24,880 nt of DNA, from positions 1 through 24,880 of the forward strand of contig DBMS01000273.1 of NCBI GenBank assembly GCA_002297665.1, read 5' to 3'. Source of the stretch: Holophagaceae bacterium UBA692 (GTDB lineage: Bacteria > Acidobacteriota > Holophagae > Holophagales > Holophagaceae). Each line of letters starts with the position of its first letter. The stretch's first letter is position 1. Shown piece after piece: positions 22,199 through 24,880 of this stretch. Position numbers and translations under genes: made by a program. Below the pieces are notes generated by a model. The model was not told the origin of the DNA. It ran no database searches and saw only the letters and a program-made list of their open reading frames with translations.

Positions 22199-24199
22199 TC
22201 ACCGCACCGTGACCCAGAGGCTTCCCTGGGCCGGAACCCCGTCCTCGGTGATGACCGTCAGCTGCAGGTTCACCCTCCCCGGCTTCCGGAAGACGAGCTC
22301 CGCCCGGGCTCCGCCGCCCCCGTGCTGCTCGCCGCGCACCTGGGGAATCAAGGGACGGCCTTCGGCGTCCAGGGCGTCCAGGGTCCAGCGGTAGTGGGTG
22401 GGCGCGGCCAGGTCCCAATGGGGAGGATGGGCCGCGTGGGGCGGGGCGTCGATGTCCACGGTCAGGGGCAGGCCCACCGCCGGGTTCCAGGTGCCCAGGA
22501 GCGGGGCCGGGGCCAGGCGCGGCGCGGCGGAGCCCGGGGCGGAACCGTGGACGACGCAGGCGCCGTCGGCCAGGAACAGGTCGCCCTTGCCGTCCATGGC
22601 CAGGCCCCGGGGTTCGGCCAGGGCGGCGAATTCCTCCCCCAGGGGCCCCTGGATGCCCATGCGGAACAAGCCGAAGCGGGTGCCGGCCCGGCCCGGGTCC
22701 CCGGCGAGGATCCCGGGTTTCACCCGGCCGTCGTGGCGGAGGTGGAGGGTCTGGAGGGTGCGGCCTCCGGTCTCGGTGACGAACAGGTCCGTCCCGATGA
22801 CGGCGACGCTGTGGGGCCGGTCCAGGCAGGGCCTGCGGCCGTCGATGCCGCCGTCCAGGGGGATCCGGGGGAACGATCCGGGCCGGGCGGGGTCCCCGTA
22901 CAGGGTGGTCACGCACCCGCCGGCGACCCGGCGGATGCTGTGGCCGTCCACGGCGAAGAGGGTCGCCGGGGCCTGCCAGGCCAGGCCCATGAGGGCGCTG
23001 AAGGTGCCCTGGGGACCGTCCTGGGTCCCCGCCGACCCGGGAAGGCCCGCCACGGTGCTCACCGCCCCCCGGGGGCCGATCTTCCGGATGGCGTGGTTGC
23101 CCCGGTCGGCGACGTAGACGTTGCCTTCGCCGTCCACGGCGAGCCCCTGGGGATCGTCGAAGAGGGCCTCCGCCCCCGCGGCGGCGTCCCGGTGTCCCCG
23201 AAGGCCGGGAACGCCGGCCAGGACGGTGGCGGCGCCCCTTGCGTCCACGCGCCGGATGACATGGCTCCCGGCGTCGGCCACGAGGATGGCGTCGCCCTGG
23301 GCCGTCACGAAGGAAGGTGAGACCAGGGGGATGTCCGGCAGCGTCCGGACCCGGCCGCCCGGGTCCACGAGCCGCAGGGCGCGGGCCTGGGAATCGGACA
23401 CCGCCAGGGTGCCGTCGGGCAGGAAGGCCAGGCCTTCCGCACGCCGGAACCGCGCCGACAGGCCCCGGCCGTCGGCCTCGCCCGGGCCCAGGGGGTTGCC
23501 GGCGAAGGGCAGCAGGCCGCGGACGGTGATGGTCAAGGGCTGGACCAGGCTCGTCCAGGCCCGGGGCGAGGCCTGGTTGAGGAACTCCACCCGGGCCCCC
23601 GTGATGGCCGCGCGCGCCCGGAGGACGGCGCCGTGGGACCCCGTCACGTCCTTGCGCACGGGCTCGTGCCCTTCGGTCCAGCTCATGAGGACGGCGTCGG
23701 GGACCAGGCCGGGCGCGGGCCAGGTCACGGAGGCGGCCAGGCCGTAGCCGATGATTTCCCGCTGGGGGAAGGCGGCACCCTTCAGCGCGATCACCTTCGC
23801 CCCCGGATCCCCCAGGCGCTTGCCGGTGGTGATGTCCTGGAAGGGGAGGGCCTCGGACCATCCCGGGCCGAGGGCCCCGGGGTCGACCTTGCCCACGGTG
23901 CGCAGGCCCGGGTGGTCCTCCAGCACCAGGACCCGCGTCTCGCCGGAAAGGGACGCGTCGCGGAGGCTGGTCCCCCGCACCCGGTGGAGCCCCGGCTCGC
24001 CCCGGAAGGTTCCGTCGGGTCCGATGGTGCCTCCGGGGCCCGTGACGTTCCAGGCGCAGGCCACCGGCTCGCCTTCCTGGGTGCGGGCCGTGAAGGCCTG
24101 GGTCTGGCCCGCCTGGAGGACGCCGTGGGCGGGCTCGATGAGGATCTGGGCCCCGAGGGGTTGCAGGGCGAGGGCCAGGAGGAGGGGGCGAAGGAGCAT
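22199..24199 (-). CDS. Secreted NHL-repeat beta-propeller protein
   Basis: The 666-aa protein has a signal peptide (about 1-18, ending LGAQ), an N-terminal Ig-like region (about 20-95, GVLQAGQTQAFTA), a middle part with unrecognised fold (about 96-235), and NHL-type blades: GLAFLPDGTLAVSDSQARALRLV (about 256), ILVADAGSHVIRRVD (about 311), DPQGLAVDGEGNVYVADRGNHAIRKI (about 348), and further blades to about 550. A C-terminal domain (about 565-666) looks like an Ig/PKD fold. NHL propellers bind proteins or other ligands, and no enzymatic residues can be pointed out. The ribosome site before ATG 24199 is weak (GGTGGTG). It is divergent from a peptidase gene and upstream of the tricorn-like gene on the same strand, so a role in extracellular protein turnover is possible but unproven. 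Confidence 0.85.
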   Translation of the reverse strand: MLLRPLLLALALQPLGAQILIEPAHGVLQAGQTQAFTARTQEGEPVACAWNVTGPGGTIGPDGTFRGEPGLHRVRGTSLRDASLSGETRVLVLEDHPGLRTVGKVDPGALGPGWSEALPFQDITTGKRLGDPGAKVIALKGAAFPQREIIGYGLAASVTWPAPGLVPDAVLMSWTEGHEPVRKDVTGSHGAVLRARAAITGARVEFLNQASPRAWTSLVQPLTITVRGLLPFAGNPLGPGEADGRGLSARFRRAEGLAFLPDGTLAVSDSQARALRLVDPGGRVRTLPDIPLVSPSFVTAQGDAILVADAGSHVIRRVDARGAATVLAGVPGLRGHRDAAAGAEALFDDPQGLAVDGEGNVYVADRGNHAIRKIGPRGAVSTVAGLPGSAGTQDGPQGTFSALMGLAWQAPATLFAVDGHSIRRVAGGCVTTLYGDPARPGSFPRIPLDGGIDGRRPCLDRPHSVAVIGTDLFVTETGGRTLQTLHLRHDGRVKPGILAGDPGRAGTRFGLFRMGIQGPLGEEFAALAEPRGLAMDGKGDLFLADGACVVHGSAPGSAAPRLAPAPLLGTWNPAVGLPLTVDIDAPPHAAHPPHWDLAAPTHYRWTLDALDAEGRPLIPQVRGEQHGGGGARAELVFRKPGRVNLQLTVITEDGVPAQGSLWVTVR

Positions 24200-24301
24200 G
24201 GAAGCACCACCAGAAAGGGTTGGAGGAGGCCTGCGGCTCCCCGGTGCTGACCCGTGCGCCCAGGTGGGCCGCAGGTTCCGGCGCCTCCGCCAGATTCGGG
24301 T

Positions 24302-24320
24302 CGCGGGGGAAGCCCCCGCG
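24302..24320. other. Strong GC hairpin in the divergent intergenic region
   Basis: Perfect 8-bp arms CGCGGGGG / CCCCCGCG with a 3-nt loop (AAG). No T-run follows on either strand. It lies about 30 nt before the M28 peptidase gene and about 100 nt from the NHL gene start, so it may be a leader structure or protein site. Confidence 0.4.
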
Positions 24321-24326
24321 GGCTTA

Positions 24327-24343
24327 CCATCGTATAACGATGG
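24327..24343. promoter_or_regulatory. Inverted repeat CCATCG-TATAA-CGATGG before the peptidase gene
   Basis: Perfect 6-bp arms flank TATAA; the TATAAC at 24333-24338 could act as a -10 element. The right arm runs into the ribosome site GGAG (24342-24345), so folding of a transcript beginning upstream would partly hide it. Operator or RNA-level control are both possible. Confidence 0.45.
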
Positions 24344-24351
24344 AGACGTAA

Positions 24352-24880
24352 ATGAATGCTTTGGGCCTCTTTCCCCTCTTCGTCCTGCTGGCGCCGGGCC
24401 CGGCCCAGGAGCCGGTGGACGCCGACCTGAACGCCCGCATCCGCGCCGAGGCGCTGGAGCGGTCCCAGATCCTGGCCACGCTCCATCCCATCACCGACGT
24501 CTTCAGCCCCCGGCTCACGGGGTCGCCCACGTACAAGGCGGCAGCGGACTGGGCCGTGGACCGGTTCCGGGAATGGGGCCTGGAGGCCCGGCTGGAGTCC
24601 TGGAACTTCGGCCATCCGGGCTGGGCCAACGAGCGCTGCGCGGCCCACGTGGAGGCGCCCTACAAGGCCCACCTGGGCGTGGAGGTGGTGAGCTGGACCC
24701 CATCCACCCGGGGCGCGGTCCGGGGCGGCGCCTATCTCCTTAAAGTGCCCGAGGAGCCCACCCAGGCCGAGCTCACGGCCCTGTTCGAGGCCGAGCGCAA
24801 GGCGGTGCGGGGGCGGGTGGTGCTGGCGGGGGCGCCCAAGGCCGTGCCGGCCCTGAACCCCTCCCCGCGGCCGCCGCGGC
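24352..24880 (+). CDS. M28-type metallopeptidase, truncated by the window end
   Basis: Only about the first 176 residues are present and the frame is open at the edge. It has a signal peptide (about 1-18), then SQILATLHPITDVFSPRLTGSPTYKAAADW (split across about 39-68), the typical N-terminal part of secreted M28 aminopeptidases: RLTGSP followed by a WAVDRFREWGLEA helix. After it come FGHPGWANERC and the start of a protease-associated (PA) insert (about 95-175). Zinc ligands would be further downstream and are not visible. GGAG 6 nt before ATG supports the start. The neighbouring tricorn-like and NHL genes on the other strand suggest a secreted proteolysis group. Confidence 0.85.
   Translation, partial: MNALGLFPLFVLLAPGPAQEPVDADLNARIRAEALERSQILATLHPITDVFSPRLTGSPTYKAAADWAVDRFREWGLEARLESWNFGHPGWANERCAAHVEAPYKAHLGVEVVSWTPSTRGAVRGGAYLLKVPEEPTQAELTALFEAERKAVRGRVVLAGAPKAVPALNPSPRPPR

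Overview
The window is one high-GC bacterial chromosome segment (roughly 70% G+C by eye) with tightly packed genes. The mix of genes (system II cytochrome c maturation, cbb3 oxidase, a heptahaem cytochrome, tricorn-type peptidase, NHL-propeller and M28 peptidase proteins) suggests an Acidobacteriota-like organism, possibly class Holophagae. That placement is inference from gene content and composition; no rRNA or other phylogenetic marker is present.

Layout. (1) 110-4125, minus strand: a cytochrome c biogenesis block, with a small YfiR-like exported protein, a putative lipoprotein, ResB and CcsA. The last three overlap. (2) 4284-5458: a small multi-spanning membrane protein (minus, GTG start) divergent from an Rrf2-family regulator with three clustered cysteines. 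A 24-bp perfect palindrome lies between them. (3) 5459-5904: no gene. It is GC-rich first, then an AT-rich island (about 5640-5820) that holds several inverted repeats and a candidate promoter. (4) 5905-17908, plus strand: twelve genes with no gap above 19 nt. The order is CcoS-like protein, Rieske protein, cytochrome b, seven-haem cytochrome c, CcoN, CcoO, second CcoS/CcoQ-like peptide, 99-aa membrane protein, GltD-like FAD/NAD(P)H oxidoreductase with ferredoxin clusters, CcoG, a 51-aa membrane peptide in the CcoH position, and the CcoI copper ATPase. (5) 17905-18833, minus strand: an SdpR/SdpI-like pair (ArsR-type autorepressor plus membrane protein) with a clear operator. (6) 18890-22132 and 22199-24199, minus strand: a tricorn-like S41 peptidase and a secreted NHL-propeller protein. 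(7) From 24352 to the end, plus strand: a truncated M28-type peptidase.

How the genes work together. The central operon appears to encode a whole quinol-to-oxygen chain: a bc-type complex (Rieske, cytochrome b), a multihaem c subunit and a cbb3 oxidase core (CcoN, CcoO). No CcoP is present. The C-terminal half of the heptahaem protein looks able to replace it, so the bc complex and oxidase may be wired together as a supercomplex. The downstream half handles copper and assembly: CcoG (cupric reductase) and CcoI (Cu+ export to the CuB site). The FAD/Fe-S oxidoreductase overlaps ccoG by 4 nt and is a plausible cytosolic electron donor for CcoG. The ResB/CcsA block upstream would attach the c-type haems, eight sites counting CcoO.

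No tRNA, rRNA, CRISPR array, insertion sequence or prophage gene was seen.
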